DNA of 64,000 bases from Sinorhizobium sp. 6-70 (GTDB lineage Bacteria > Pseudomonadota > Alphaproteobacteria > Rhizobiales > Rhizobiaceae), in assembly GCF_030124375.1 (NCBI RefSeq), contig NZ_JASKLS010000002.1, forward strand, positions 325,802 through 389,801, written 5' to 3'. Every line of letters starts with the position of its first letter. Position 1 is the first letter of the stretch. A program made the position numbers and the translations under genes. The notes under the pieces are model-generated. The model was not told the origin of the DNA, made no database searches, and was given only the letters and a program-made list of their open reading frames with translations. This document shows, piece after piece, positions 1 to 8,031 of the stretch.

Positions 1-473
1 TTGGCAGCGCTATAGGCCGGATGGCCGAAAACATTCATGCCGTTGACGGATGCGATGTTGACCACCGATCCCCCGCTCTCCTTCAGCATGTCCTCGACGG
101 CGCGGAAGCAAAGGAACGCCGCCTCGAGATTAAGCGCATTGTCCATGCGCCAGATCTCCGGCGTCGTGTCGTGCAGGCTGACGGCGCGGGCAGCACCTGC
201 ATTGTTGACGAGCGTGCGTACCGCTCCGAGCGATCCGGCCGCCGCCGCCATCGACGCAACGCTCGCGGCATCCGTGACATCGCAGGCGATGGCTGCGAAG
301 CACTCTTGCGCGCCAAGGTCACGCGCGACCTTCTCCGCCGCGTCGCCGTCGATGTCCGCGAGCACGACCACCTCATGGTCATCGGCCAGGCGACCGGCGA
401 TCGCACGGCCGATATCGCCCGCTGCTCCGGTGACGATCGCGACGGACTTCTTCAGGCGGGATTCTTGCGGCAC
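1..473 (-). CDS. SDR family NAD(P)-dependent oxidoreductase (C-terminus beyond window)
   Basis: Short-chain dehydrogenase, read leftward and cut by the left edge; about 157 residues are visible. The N-terminal Rossmann motif is VTGAAGDIGRAIAGRL, followed by the cofactor-discriminating Asp of VVLADID, then LVNNAGAA and the catalytic Ser region VNIASVNG. The last visible codons read AYSAAK, so the YxxxK catalytic pair sits exactly at the edge. There is no ATG. The likely start is GTG at 473, one base past the stop of the RpiR regulator, which implies translational coupling. The substrate is unknown. The Asp after the second strand suggests NAD(H), as is usual in the family. It probably belongs with the rpiR/ridA genes. 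Confidence 0.85.
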   Translation of the reverse strand, partial: MPQESRLKKSVAIVTGAAGDIGRAIAGRLADDHEVVVLADIDGDAAEKVARDLGAQECFAAIACDVTDAASVASMAAAAGSLGAVRTLVNNAGAARAVSLHDTTPEIWRMDNALNLEAAFLCFRAVEDMLKESGGSVVNIASVNGMNVFGHPAYSAA

Positions 474-474
474 A

Positions 475-1338
475 TCAGTCTCCGAGAAGCTGGCGGTCGT
501 CGCCATCCCTGTGCGCCACCAATTGCTGCTTGATGCGCCTCAGCGTCGCCGTCGCCTGTGGCTGGACGCGGTAGGCGACGAGACTGGCGATGATATCAAG
601 CAAGGCCAGATAGGCGATGCGCGTGGATGTCGGCCGATAGATGTTGTTGCCCTCCGGCAGGTCGACCGGAACAGTGATGTCTGCGGCAAGCGCGACGGGG
701 CTGCCACTCTGGGTCAGCGCGATCGTCGGGACCCTGGCTTCGCGCGCTAGCGTGAACGCACGCACGAGTTCCGCGTTGCGCCCCGACAACGAGGAACCGA
801 TCAGCACGTCCGTCGGCTTGGCCGCGGCCGCCATCATCAATTGCATGCTGTGGTCGGAACTCGAGGTGATGCGCAGGCCGAGCCGAAAGAGCCGGTTCTG
901 CAGTTCGCTGGCAACCATCGACGAATTGCCGCCCGAACCGAAGGCGTAAATCATTTCCGCTTTGGCCAGCCGCCCGGCCGTCTCTTCGACCGCGGCGAGA
1001 TCGAGCGAGCGGTGCAACAGGAAGAGGGCGTTCTGCGCCTTGGTAATGATGTCCTGCGCGACGTCGGCCGGCTCCTGGCTCTTCGGCTCGGGCTTTAGGT
1101 AGCGCATGCCGATATAGGCCGTGCGGGCCAGTTGCACCTTGAAGTCGGAGAAACTCTCGCAGCCGAGACGCCGGCAAAAACGGGTCACCGTCGGCGGCGA
1201 CACATCGGCCTTGCCCGCAAGCTCTATGATCGAGGCGTTCACGGCAAATTCGAAGTCATTGAGCAGGATATCGGCAATGCGGCTCTCCGATTGGGACAGC
1301 CGCCCCTTTTCCTCCTGCAGTGTCGCGAAAATGTCCAT
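475..1338 (-). CDS. RpiR/MurR family transcriptional regulator
   Basis: 287-residue regulator with the two-part RpiR layout. An N-terminal helix-turn-helix spans about residues 1-77 (recognition segment SPPTVTRFCRRLGC). A SIS sugar-phosphate-binding domain spans about 120-265 (AKAEMIYAFGSGGNSSMVA, then LIGSSLSGRNAELV). Members respond to phosphorylated sugars or related metabolites. The gene lies between ridA (20 bp upstream) and the SDR gene (start next to its stop), so the three look co-transcribed. It probably controls this unit and the divergent NTF2-like/M81 pair. The ligand cannot be read from sequence. Confidence 0.9.
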   Translation of the reverse strand: MDIFATLQEEKGRLSQSESRIADILLNDFEFAVNASIIELAGKADVSPPTVTRFCRRLGCESFSDFKVQLARTAYIGMRYLKPEPKSQEPADVAQDIITKAQNALFLLHRSLDLAAVEETAGRLAKAEMIYAFGSGGNSSMVASELQNRLFRLGLRITSSSDHSMQLMMAAAAKPTDVLIGSSLSGRNAELVRAFTLAREARVPTIALTQSGSPVALAADITVPVDLPEGNNIYRPTSTRIAYLALLDIIASLVAYRVQPQATATLRRIKQQLVAHRDGDDRQLLGD

Positions 1339-1358
1339 CGAACGCCCACCCCTTATGA

Positions 1359-1748
1359 TCAGGCGTCCTTCGGCTTGTAGGCGACGCAGTCGATCTCAAC
1401 CTTGCAGTCGACCATCATCGAAGACTGCACGCAGGCGCGCGCAGGGGGATGAGCGCCGAAATACTCCTGATAGATCTTGTTGAAGCTCCAAAAATCACGC
1501 GGATCATCCAGCCAGACACCGACCCTGACCACGTGTTCGACACCGTAACCGGCCTCCTTCAAAATGGCCAGAAGATTGCCGATTGCCTTATGCGTCTGCG
1601 CGACGATGTTGCCTTCGATGATCTCACCGTTTTCCATGGCGACCTGACCGGAGACGTGCAGCCAGCCATCGGCCTCGACGGCTCGCGCGAACGGCAGTGA
1701 CTTGCCACCCGCTCCGACCTGCTCCGCGCCATAACGTTTGATGGACAT
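1359..1748 (-). CDS. RidA family protein (enamine/imine deaminase)
   Basis: 129-residue YjgF/YER057c/UK114 protein. Family members hydrolyse reactive enamine/imine intermediates released by PLP enzymes, and specialised members act in catabolic operons. Visible family features are GWLHVSGQVAMENG, the RVGVWLDDPRDF stretch, and the active-site Arg in PPARACVQS near the C-terminus. The start at 1748 is chosen because AAGG lies just upstream and the protein then begins MSIKRYG, as RidA proteins do; an in-frame start at 1796 would add an unconserved leader. It is the first gene of the leftward ridA-rpiR-SDR unit, divergent from the NTF2-like gene. Confidence 0.88.
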   Translation of the reverse strand: MSIKRYGAEQVGAGGKSLPFARAVEADGWLHVSGQVAMENGEIIEGNIVAQTHKAIGNLLAILKEAGYGVEHVVRVGVWLDDPRDFWSFNKIYQEYFGAHPPARACVQSSMMVDCKVEIDCVAYKPKDA

Positions 1749-1861
1749 AGGGACCTTCGTGCAAATTATTTTCTTTATCCGTTGACAAGTCACCACAGAA
1801 TACGGAATTTGACCAGAGAAAATCCAGATTTATGAAAAGAATTTCAATCCAAGGCGAAGCG

Positions 1862-2353
1862 ATGCGGGATCCCTTCCAGAATCCGTTCCCCACCTCCGAT
1901 GTTGCCCGGCATCAAATCTGGGACATGCTGGTGACGCGAGATATCGACGCTTTCCTGGCTGCGGACTGGTCGCTGGTCGCGGAAGATTTCGTCGAGGACG
2001 GCTTCATCGGCATCGACGGGAGGCGCGAGGGGAGCCCGGACAATTGGCGCCTCTCCTTTCCCTCGCTTGCCGCCTATCGCGACGAATGGCTGCGCCAGGC
2101 GAAGGACTTCGCCGGCGAATCCTTCGCCGAGGATCCGCGCGCAGCGATCTTCGCGACGACCACGCTGGAAGACATCGAGATCAACGGAGAGCTGGCGCTG
2201 GCGCGCAAGAAGTTCGACGGCGGCCTGAAGAAGGCCGATGGCAGCTTTGATGTCATGAAGTGGCAGACGGTCTATTATTGCCGGCTGCATCAAGGCCGCT
2301 GGAAGATCTGCGGGTTTACCGGCTACCTGCCCAACCCGATGGGATCGAACTAG
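1862..2353 (+). CDS. NTF2-like (SnoaL-type) hypothetical protein
   Basis: 163 residues, no signal peptide or membrane segment. The N-terminal helix pattern (DMLVTRDIDAFLAADWSLV), FIGIDGRREG and a C-terminal strand pair (TVYYCRLHQGRWKICGFTGY) fit the alpha+beta cone fold of NTF2-like proteins. This fold serves as small-molecule isomerase, hydrolase or binding protein, so no activity can be assigned. ATG at 1862 is preferred over ATG at 1832 because AAGGCG precedes only the former. The M81 gene follows 19 bp downstream, so the two are probably one operon. Confidence 0.7.
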   Translation: MRDPFQNPFPTSDVARHQIWDMLVTRDIDAFLAADWSLVAEDFVEDGFIGIDGRREGSPDNWRLSFPSLAAYRDEWLRQAKDFAGESFAEDPRAAIFATTTLEDIEINGELALARKKFDGGLKKADGSFDVMKWQTVYYCRLHQGRWKICGFTGYLPNPMGSN

Positions 2354-2372
2354 GCGGAAAAAGGCGACAGCA

Positions 2373-3848
2373 TTGCGAATTTTTACGGCGGCCCTGGCGA
2401 CCGAAACCAACACCTTCTCGCCGATCTGCATCGACAAGCGAGCCTTCGAGGCTTCGCTTTATGCCCCGCCAGGCAGCCACCCGGAGACACCTACGCTCTG
2501 CACCGCACCGATCACCGTCGGCCGGCAAGTCGTGGCAGAAAAAGGCTGGCAGTTGATCGAGGGGACGGCCGCCTGGGCGGACCCGGCGGGCCTCGTCAAT
2601 CGGCAGACCTACGAAAACCTGCGCGACGAGATCCTCGGTCAGTTGCAGGCCGCTCTTCCAGTGCACGCCGTCGTCCTCGGCTTGCACGGCGCCATGGTTG
2701 CCGATGGCTACGAAGACACCGAGGGTGACCTGCTGGCGCGCATCCGCGAACTCATCGGACCGGACGTGCTTCTCTGCGCCGAACTCGATCCGCACAGCCA
2801 TCTGACCGAAAAGCGCGTCGCCGCGGCCGATTTCTTTGTTTTCTTCAAGGAATTTCCACACACCGATTTCGTCGATCGCGCCAAGGATCTGTGGCGGATC
2901 GCCGTCGATGCAATCGAGGGCCGCGTCAAGCCTGTCATGTCGGTCTTCGACTGCCGGATGATCGACGTATTTCCGACATCCCGCGAACCGATGCGCAGTT
3001 TCGTCGACAAGCTCATGCGGATCGAGCGGGAGGACGCCGACGTGCTCTCGCTCTCGGTGGTGCACGGCTTCATGGCCGGCGACGTGCCGGAGATGGGCAC
3101 GAAGATGATCGCCGTGACCGACGGTAACCGGGAGAAGGGCCAGGCACTTGCCCGCGACCTCGGGTTGGAGCTCTTCGCCCGACGCGGCACGTTCCGAATG
3201 CCGGAACTCGACGAGCGCCAAGCGGTCGCCGAGGCGATCGCCGCGACCGCCGGTCCGGTGGTGATCGCCGACATGTGGGACAATCCAGGCGGTGGAACGG
3301 CGGGTGACGCAACCGTGGTGCTGGAAGAACTGCTCGCCAATGCCGTCACCGACGCGGCCGTCGGCACGATCTGGGATCCGATGGCCGTGCAGATCTGCAT
3401 GGCCGCGGGTGAAGGCGCAGAGATCCCGCTGCGTTTCGGCGCAAAATCCGCGCCCGGTACCGGCAATCCAATTGATGGGACGGTCAAGGTCATAAAGCTG
3501 GTGCGAAACGCTGAAATGCGGTTCGGAGAAAGCTTCGCGCCCTTCGGCGACGCCGCGCACATCCAGCACCGCGGCATCGACATCGTCCTGAATTCCACGC
3601 GCGCGCAGAGCTTCGACCCGACTCTGTTCTCCGTGATGGGAATTGATCCGCGATCAAAGAAAATCTTGGTCATCAAGTCGACGAACCATTTCTTCGCATC
3701 GTTCTCGAAGATTGCGTCGAATATCCTCTATTGCTCGGCGGGAACGCCCTACCCCAACGATCCAGCGAAGACGCCCTACAGGCGTGCGCGACGCGACATC
3801 TGGCCGATGATCACGGATCCCCACGCGCCGGAACGAGGCGCGGCCTGA
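2373..3848 (+). CDS. M81 family metallopeptidase (MlrC-like)
   Basis: 491-residue cytosolic protein of the MlrC family, named after the enzyme that finishes microcystin breakdown; most members have unknown substrates. Features: N-terminal TAALATETNTFSP, a metal-ligand-like stretch LCAELDPHSHLT, FKEFPHTDFVDRA, and the glycine-rich DMWDNPGGGTAGDAT. The C-terminal half (SFDPTLFSVMGIDPRSKK, then STNHFFASF) is also typical. The start is TTG at 2373 behind a purine-rich AAAAAGGCG. The neighbouring RidA and RpiR genes suggest degradation of an amino-acid- or amide-like compound; a microcystin role should not be assumed. Confidence 0.86.
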   Translation: MRIFTAALATETNTFSPICIDKRAFEASLYAPPGSHPETPTLCTAPITVGRQVVAEKGWQLIEGTAAWADPAGLVNRQTYENLRDEILGQLQAALPVHAVVLGLHGAMVADGYEDTEGDLLARIRELIGPDVLLCAELDPHSHLTEKRVAAADFFVFFKEFPHTDFVDRAKDLWRIAVDAIEGRVKPVMSVFDCRMIDVFPTSREPMRSFVDKLMRIEREDADVLSLSVVHGFMAGDVPEMGTKMIAVTDGNREKGQALARDLGLELFARRGTFRMPELDERQAVAEAIAATAGPVVIADMWDNPGGGTAGDATVVLEELLANAVTDAAVGTIWDPMAVQICMAAGEGAEIPLRFGAKSAPGTGNPIDGTVKVIKLVRNAEMRFGESFAPFGDAAHIQHRGIDIVLNSTRAQSFDPTLFSVMGIDPRSKKILVIKSTNHFFASFSKIASNILYCSAGTPYPNDPAKTPYRRARRDIWPMITDPHAPERGAA

Positions 3849-3899
3849 ACCGCCACCCCGAGGCCATCGGCCCCCTGTTCTCGCTCAGCGAGACCAGAT

Positions 3900-4784
3900 T
3901 CACCCCATCCGTTCGGAGGCATAGCTGCCCGGGCTCGGCGGGAAGACGACGACGCGGTTGCCGTTGATGAAGCAGCGGTGGTGGATATGGGCGTGGACGG
4001 CCCGCGCCAGCACCTGGCTCTCGACGTCGCGGCCGATCGAGACATAGTCGTCGGCGCTTTGCGCATGGGTGATGCGGGCGATGTCCTGTTCGATGATCGG
4101 CCCCTCGTCGAGATCGGCGGTGACGTAATGCGCTGTCGCGCCGATCAGTTTTACGCCGCGCTCATAGGCCTGCTTGTAAGGGTTCGCCCCTTTGAAGCTC
4201 GGCAGGAACGAGTGATGGATGTTGATGATCCGGCCCGACATCTTCTTGCAGAGCGCATCGGACAAGACCTGCATGTAGCGGGCCAGCACGATCAGTTCGG
4301 CGCCGGTCTGCTCGACGAGTTCCATCAGTTGCGCTTCCGCCTTCGGCTTCAACTCCTTCGTCACCTTGATGCAGTGGAACGGGATGTCGTGGTTGACGAC
4401 CACCTTCTGGTAGTCGAAGTGGTTGGAGACGACGCCGACGATGTCGATCGGCAGCGCGCCGATCTTCCAGCGGTAGAGCAGGTCGTTCAGGCAATGGCCG
4501 AAACGCGACACCATCAGCAGCACCTTCATGCGCTCTTCGGAGGCGCGGATCTCCGCGGTCATCGCGAACCGTTCGGCGACCGGCTGGAAGCCTTCGCGCA
4601 ATTCGTCAAGCTTCACGCCTTCCTCGCTGATGAAGACCAGTCGCATGAAGAACAGGCCCGTTTCGAGATCGTCGAACTGCGAGCTGTCGATGATGTTGCA
4701 GCCCTTTTCGGCGAGATAGCCCGAAACGGCCGCAATGATGCCGGTCGTCGACCTGCACGTTATTGTAAGGATGTGCGATTTCAC
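3900..4784 (-). CDS. purU: Formyltetrahydrofolate deformylase
   Basis: 294 residues, PurU. It hydrolyses 10-formyl-THF to formate and THF. The N-terminal ACT domain (about 1-80) begins ILTITCRSTTGIIAAVSGYL. The formyltransferase-like catalytic domain carries Asn and His in INIHHSFLPSFKG and the catalytic Asp in YVTADLDEGPIIEQD. The start is GTG at 4784 with AAGGAAG upstream. It lies 37 bp after eutE on the same strand as the sox and eut genes. purU is a classical companion of soxBDAG, where it recycles THF loaded with one-carbon units by sarcosine oxidase. That makes it a probable last gene of this operon rather than a purine housekeeping copy. Confidence 0.93.
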   Translation of the reverse strand: MKSHILTITCRSTTGIIAAVSGYLAEKGCNIIDSSQFDDLETGLFFMRLVFISEEGVKLDELREGFQPVAERFAMTAEIRASEERMKVLLMVSRFGHCLNDLLYRWKIGALPIDIVGVVSNHFDYQKVVVNHDIPFHCIKVTKELKPKAEAQLMELVEQTGAELIVLARYMQVLSDALCKKMSGRIINIHHSFLPSFKGANPYKQAYERGVKLIGATAHYVTADLDEGPIIEQDIARITHAQSADDYVSIGRDVESQVLARAVHAHIHHRCFINGNRVVVFPPSPGSYASERMG

Positions 4785-4821
4785 GACTATCTTCCTTGGA
4801 ATATCATGTAGGTCAGATGAG

Positions 4822-5820
4822 CTACACTGCGACGACGGCTACACAGTCGCCTGGCTTGACCAGACCTGGAAAGTGCCGCGCAGCCAGCAGGCCATCCATT
4901 TTCGCCTTTATCGTGACAGCCTCAGCGCCGGTACGCCCGATGGGGTAAATGCGGGCGACCGCGTCGCCCTTGCGCACCTTGTCCCCAAGATCGACAAGCG
5001 GCTCGATCAGGCCTCCATCCTCCGCGAACGAGAAGCAGTCCCCGTCCGGCATGTCCAGCCATTCGGTCTTCGATATCTCGACTGCACCTTTGAGGATGCC
5101 GGCGGCGCGAAGCACGTTCCTGACGCCGCGCTTGGCAATGCCGGCGCTCCTGGCGGTTGCCGTTCCGCCGCCGCCAAGCTCCGTGGTGATGAACACCTTG
5201 CCCATCTCCTCGGCCGCGGTGTCGTACATTCCGACGGCGTCGATCTCCAGCATCTTCATCGACCAGGGCGCGCCGAACGCCTTGACCAGTTCGAAGGCCC
5301 TTGCCTCCTGCTCCTTGTCGGGCAGGATGTGCGCCGCGCAGAACGGCAGGAAGTCAAGCGTCTTTCCGCCCGAGTGGAAGTCGAGCACGATGTCGGCGAT
5401 CGGCAGCAACTCACGTTGGAAATAATCGGCGATCTTCTGCGTCACAGTGCCGTCCGGCCTTCCCGGAAAGCTGCGGTTCATGTTGCCCTTGTCGATCGGC
5501 GACGTGCGGGTGCCGGCGGCAAAGGCCGGATAGTTCATGGCAGGAACGATGATCACCCGTCCCGTCACCTCATCCGGCTCCAGTGTCCGGGCGAGATCGA
5601 AGAGCGCGATCGGCCCTTCGTATTCGTCGCCGTGGTTGCCGCCCGTAAGAAGGGCTGTCGGCCCACTCCCATTCTTGACGACGGTGATCGGGATCATCAC
5701 CGATCCCCAGGCGGAGTCATCGCGGCTGTAAGGCAACCGCAGGAAACCGTGCTGGATGCCCTCGGCCGAAAAATCGACGCTTGCTGAGATCGGCGATGGC
5801 CGCAATATCGTCTCGGTCAT
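4822..5820 (-). CDS. eutE: N-acetyl-L-2,4-diaminobutyrate deacetylase (ectoine catabolism)
   Basis: 332-residue zinc deacetylase of the succinylglutamate desuccinylase/aspartoacylase family, called EutE or DoeB. It removes acetate from N-alpha-acetyl-diaminobutyrate, the product of ectoine ring opening. The zinc motif GGNHGDEYEGP supplies His and Glu. Family features follow: NMNRSFPGRPDG, DFHSGGKTLDF (third metal ligand His) and TTELGGGGT. A C-terminal beta-rich domain ends PGLVKPGDCVAVVAV. The gene starts 6 bp after the eutD stop. Hydrolase and deacetylase are known to act together, so adjacency supports the assignment. Confidence 0.93.
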   Translation of the reverse strand: MTETILRPSPISASVDFSAEGIQHGFLRLPYSRDDSAWGSVMIPITVVKNGSGPTALLTGGNHGDEYEGPIALFDLARTLEPDEVTGRVIIVPAMNYPAFAAGTRTSPIDKGNMNRSFPGRPDGTVTQKIADYFQRELLPIADIVLDFHSGGKTLDFLPFCAAHILPDKEQEARAFELVKAFGAPWSMKMLEIDAVGMYDTAAEEMGKVFITTELGGGGTATARSAGIAKRGVRNVLRAAGILKGAVEISKTEWLDMPDGDCFSFAEDGGLIEPLVDLGDKVRKGDAVARIYPIGRTGAEAVTIKAKMDGLLAARHFPGLVKPGDCVAVVAV

Positions 5821-5826
5821 TTGATG

Positions 5827-7008
5827 CTAGTCCTTGATAAAGAGCTGGCGTGGCACGTTGGCGAAGCACTCGACACCCGTTTCGGTGATAAGAATGCTTT
5901 CCGTCGTCTCGAAGCCCATGTCCTCGAGCCAGAGCCCCGTCATGAAGTGGAAGGTCATGCCCGGCTTCAGTTCTGTCCTGTCCCCGGGACGCAGGCTCAT
6001 GGTGCGCTCGCCCCAGTCCGGCGGATAGGAAAGCCCGATCGGATAGCCGGTGCGGTTGTCCTTGACGATGCCGTATTTCTTCAGGACCGCGAAAAAGGCT
6101 TTGGCGATGTCCTCGCAGGTGTTGCCCGGTTTGGCGACTGCAAGTCCCGCCTCCATTCCTTCGAGGGTCGCCTTTTCCGCGTCGAGGAAGGCCTGGGTCG
6201 GCTTGCCCAGGAAGACCGTGCGCGACAGCGGCAGATGATAGCGGTTGTAGCAGCCGGCGATCTCGAAGAAGGTCCCCTCGCCGCTCTTCATCGGCCGATC
6301 GTCCCAGGTCAGGTGCGGCGCGGAGGCTTCTACGCCCGAGGGCAGCAGCGGCACGATTGCCGGGTAATCGCCGCCGATTCCGTCGACCCCGCGCGTTCCG
6401 GCATCGTAGATCTCCGCGACGAGATCGCATTTGCGCATGCCGACCTCGATCTTGTCGAAGATGCGGCGATGCATGCCCTCGACGATGCGGGCCGCGTTGC
6501 GCATATACTTGATCTCGGTCTCGCTCTTGACCGCGCGCTGCCAGTTGACGAGCGCCGTGGCGTCGACAAAGCGGGCATTCGGCAGGTGCTTTTGCAGCGA
6601 GGCGAAGGCGGCGGCGGAGAACCAGTAGTTGTCCATCTCGACGCCGATCCTGAGCGAACCCCAGCCACGGTCGGCAAGGATGCCGGAGAGATAGTCCATC
6701 GGGTGGCGTTCGGTCGACTGCACGTAGTGGTCGGGATAGCCGATGATGTTCTCGTGCTTGAGATAGGCGGTCAGCTTCGCCCCATTGGCGTCCTGACCGC
6801 GGCCGAACCAGATCGGCTCGCCCGACGGCGGCACGATCACGGCCTGGTGCACATAGAAGGACCAGCCGTCATAGCCCGTCAGCCAGGCCATGTTCGAAGG
6901 GTCGCTGACGATCAGCAGCTCAACGCCCTTGGCCTCCATCGACTGGCGCGTCTTCTTCAGCCGCGCTTCATATTCCCCAAGGGAGAATTTGAGGTTGGAT
7001 TGGGTCAT
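5827..7008 (-). CDS. eutD: Ectoine hydrolase, M24 peptidase-like
   Basis: 393-residue EutD/DoeA. It opens the ectoine (and hydroxyectoine) ring to N-acetyl-diaminobutyrate. It has a creatinase-type N-terminal domain (about 1-160, with SNMAWLTGYDGWSFYV) and a C-terminal pita-bread domain. The peptidase metal site is not preserved: FEIAGCYNRYHLPLSRT lacks the D-x10-D pair, and GYPIGLSYPPDWGER lacks the metal-binding His. This matches the creatinase branch, which works without metal. Start 7008 has GAGGAAG upstream; an in-frame codon at 7032 has none. It is 33 bp after eutC. A close paralogue lies at 15194-16375 in the same operon. Confidence 0.93.
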   Translation of the reverse strand: MTQSNLKFSLGEYEARLKKTRQSMEAKGVELLIVSDPSNMAWLTGYDGWSFYVHQAVIVPPSGEPIWFGRGQDANGAKLTAYLKHENIIGYPDHYVQSTERHPMDYLSGILADRGWGSLRIGVEMDNYWFSAAAFASLQKHLPNARFVDATALVNWQRAVKSETEIKYMRNAARIVEGMHRRIFDKIEVGMRKCDLVAEIYDAGTRGVDGIGGDYPAIVPLLPSGVEASAPHLTWDDRPMKSGEGTFFEIAGCYNRYHLPLSRTVFLGKPTQAFLDAEKATLEGMEAGLAVAKPGNTCEDIAKAFFAVLKKYGIVKDNRTGYPIGLSYPPDWGERTMSLRPGDRTELKPGMTFHFMTGLWLEDMGFETTESILITETGVECFANVPRQLFIKD

Positions 7009-7041
7009 GGTTCTTCCTCGTTTTTCCGGCAACGCCGGTGG

Positions 7042-8031
7042 TCAGCTCTCGAATGTCGTTCCGGCGTTTGCCGCCTTGGCCCGTGCGAAGGCGAGCGTGG
7101 CGATGGCGGTGTCCTGAATGCCGGTGCCGGTGAGGTCGGCGATGGTGATCTCGTCGGGTCCCGTTCGTCCGGCCTTCAGCCCGGCGATCACCTGGCCGAG
7201 CGCCGCGAACTCGGCATCCGGGGCGACGAGGCCTGCGGCAATCGCATGGTGTAGCTCGCCGAGCCGGCGCGTCTGATTCAGGCTGTCGGCGACATAGGTT
7301 GCACGGGCGATCGCCTGCGGGTCCAGCTCGTTCTTGTGTTCGGCGTCCGATCCCATGGCGGTGACATGCTGCCCCGGCTGCAGCCAATCAGCCTTGAGGA
7401 TCGGCTTCTCGGAAGGAGTAGTGGTGACGACGATGTCGGCGCCGGTGACGGCTGCCTTCGGATCGATTGCTGCCTTGACCGGGAAGCCGAGCTTTTCGGC
7501 AAGCGCCTTCGCCGCTGCTTCGGCCTTCGCCGCGTCGCGCGCCCAGATGCGCGCTTCGCGGATCGGCCGCACCAGAGCGAGCGCTTCGAGCTGCAGCCTT
7601 GCCTGCATCCCGGCGCCGAAGATCGCCGCCACCGAGGAATCCTCCCGCGACAGATACTTCGCCGCCACCGCGCCGGCCGCGGCCGTACGGACGTCGGTCA
7701 GATAGCCGTTATCGAGCAGCAGCGCCTGGACGAGGCCGGTGCGGCTCGACAGGAGCACCATCATGCCGTTGGTGCTCGGCAACCCGATCTTCGGATTGTC
7801 GAAGAAGCCGGGGCTGATCTTGATCGCAAACCCGTCGATGCCGGGCACATAGGCGGTCTTGACGTCGACTTCGCCGCGATGCTCGGGAATGTCGAGCCTC
7901 AGAATGGGTGGCATCGCCACGGCCTTGGTGGCAAGCGCATGGAATGCATCCTCGACGCAGGCGACCGCCGCACGGTCGAGCGATACGACCGCCCTCAGAT
8001 CAGCCTCTGTGAGAATCTTCATTTGTCTCAT
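7042..8031 (-). CDS. eutC: Ectoine utilisation protein EutC (ornithine cyclodeaminase family)
   Basis: 329 residues, mu-crystallin/ornithine cyclodeaminase family. The N-terminal substrate lobe contains DVKTAYVPGIDGFAIKISPG. The NAD(P)-binding Rossmann lobe begins VAAIFGAGMQARLQLEAL, with TGADIVVTTTPSEKP downstream. EutC sits beside EutB in ectoine clusters and is proposed to help convert hydroxyectoine to ectoine; its exact reaction is not settled. The start overlaps the eutB stop by 4 bp (ATGA), so the pair is translationally coupled. The canonical partner eutA is absent from the window. Confidence 0.88.
   Translation of the reverse strand: MRQMKILTEADLRAVVSLDRAAVACVEDAFHALATKAVAMPPILRLDIPEHRGEVDVKTAYVPGIDGFAIKISPGFFDNPKIGLPSTNGMMVLLSSRTGLVQALLLDNGYLTDVRTAAAGAVAAKYLSREDSSVAAIFGAGMQARLQLEALALVRPIREARIWARDAAKAEAAAKALAEKLGFPVKAAIDPKAAVTGADIVVTTTPSEKPILKADWLQPGQHVTAMGSDAEHKNELDPQAIARATYVADSLNQTRRLGELHHAIAAGLVAPDAEFAALGQVIAGLKAGRTGPDEITIADLTGTGIQDTAIATLAFARAKAANAGTTFES

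Noticed and set aside
2316..3569. A 417-codon minus-strand frame opposite the M81 gene
   Set aside because: No ribosome site or motif, and the M81 reading frame is well supported by family blocks.
2373..3848. Microcystin-degradation gene mlrC
   Set aside because: The family match is real, but mlrA, mlrB and mlrD are not present and most M81 proteins have other or unknown substrates.
3879..3893. TCTCGC-TCA-GCGAGA hairpin as a terminator between the M81 gene and purU
   Set aside because: The stem is only 6 bp with a 3-nt loop and no T-run; too weak to annotate.
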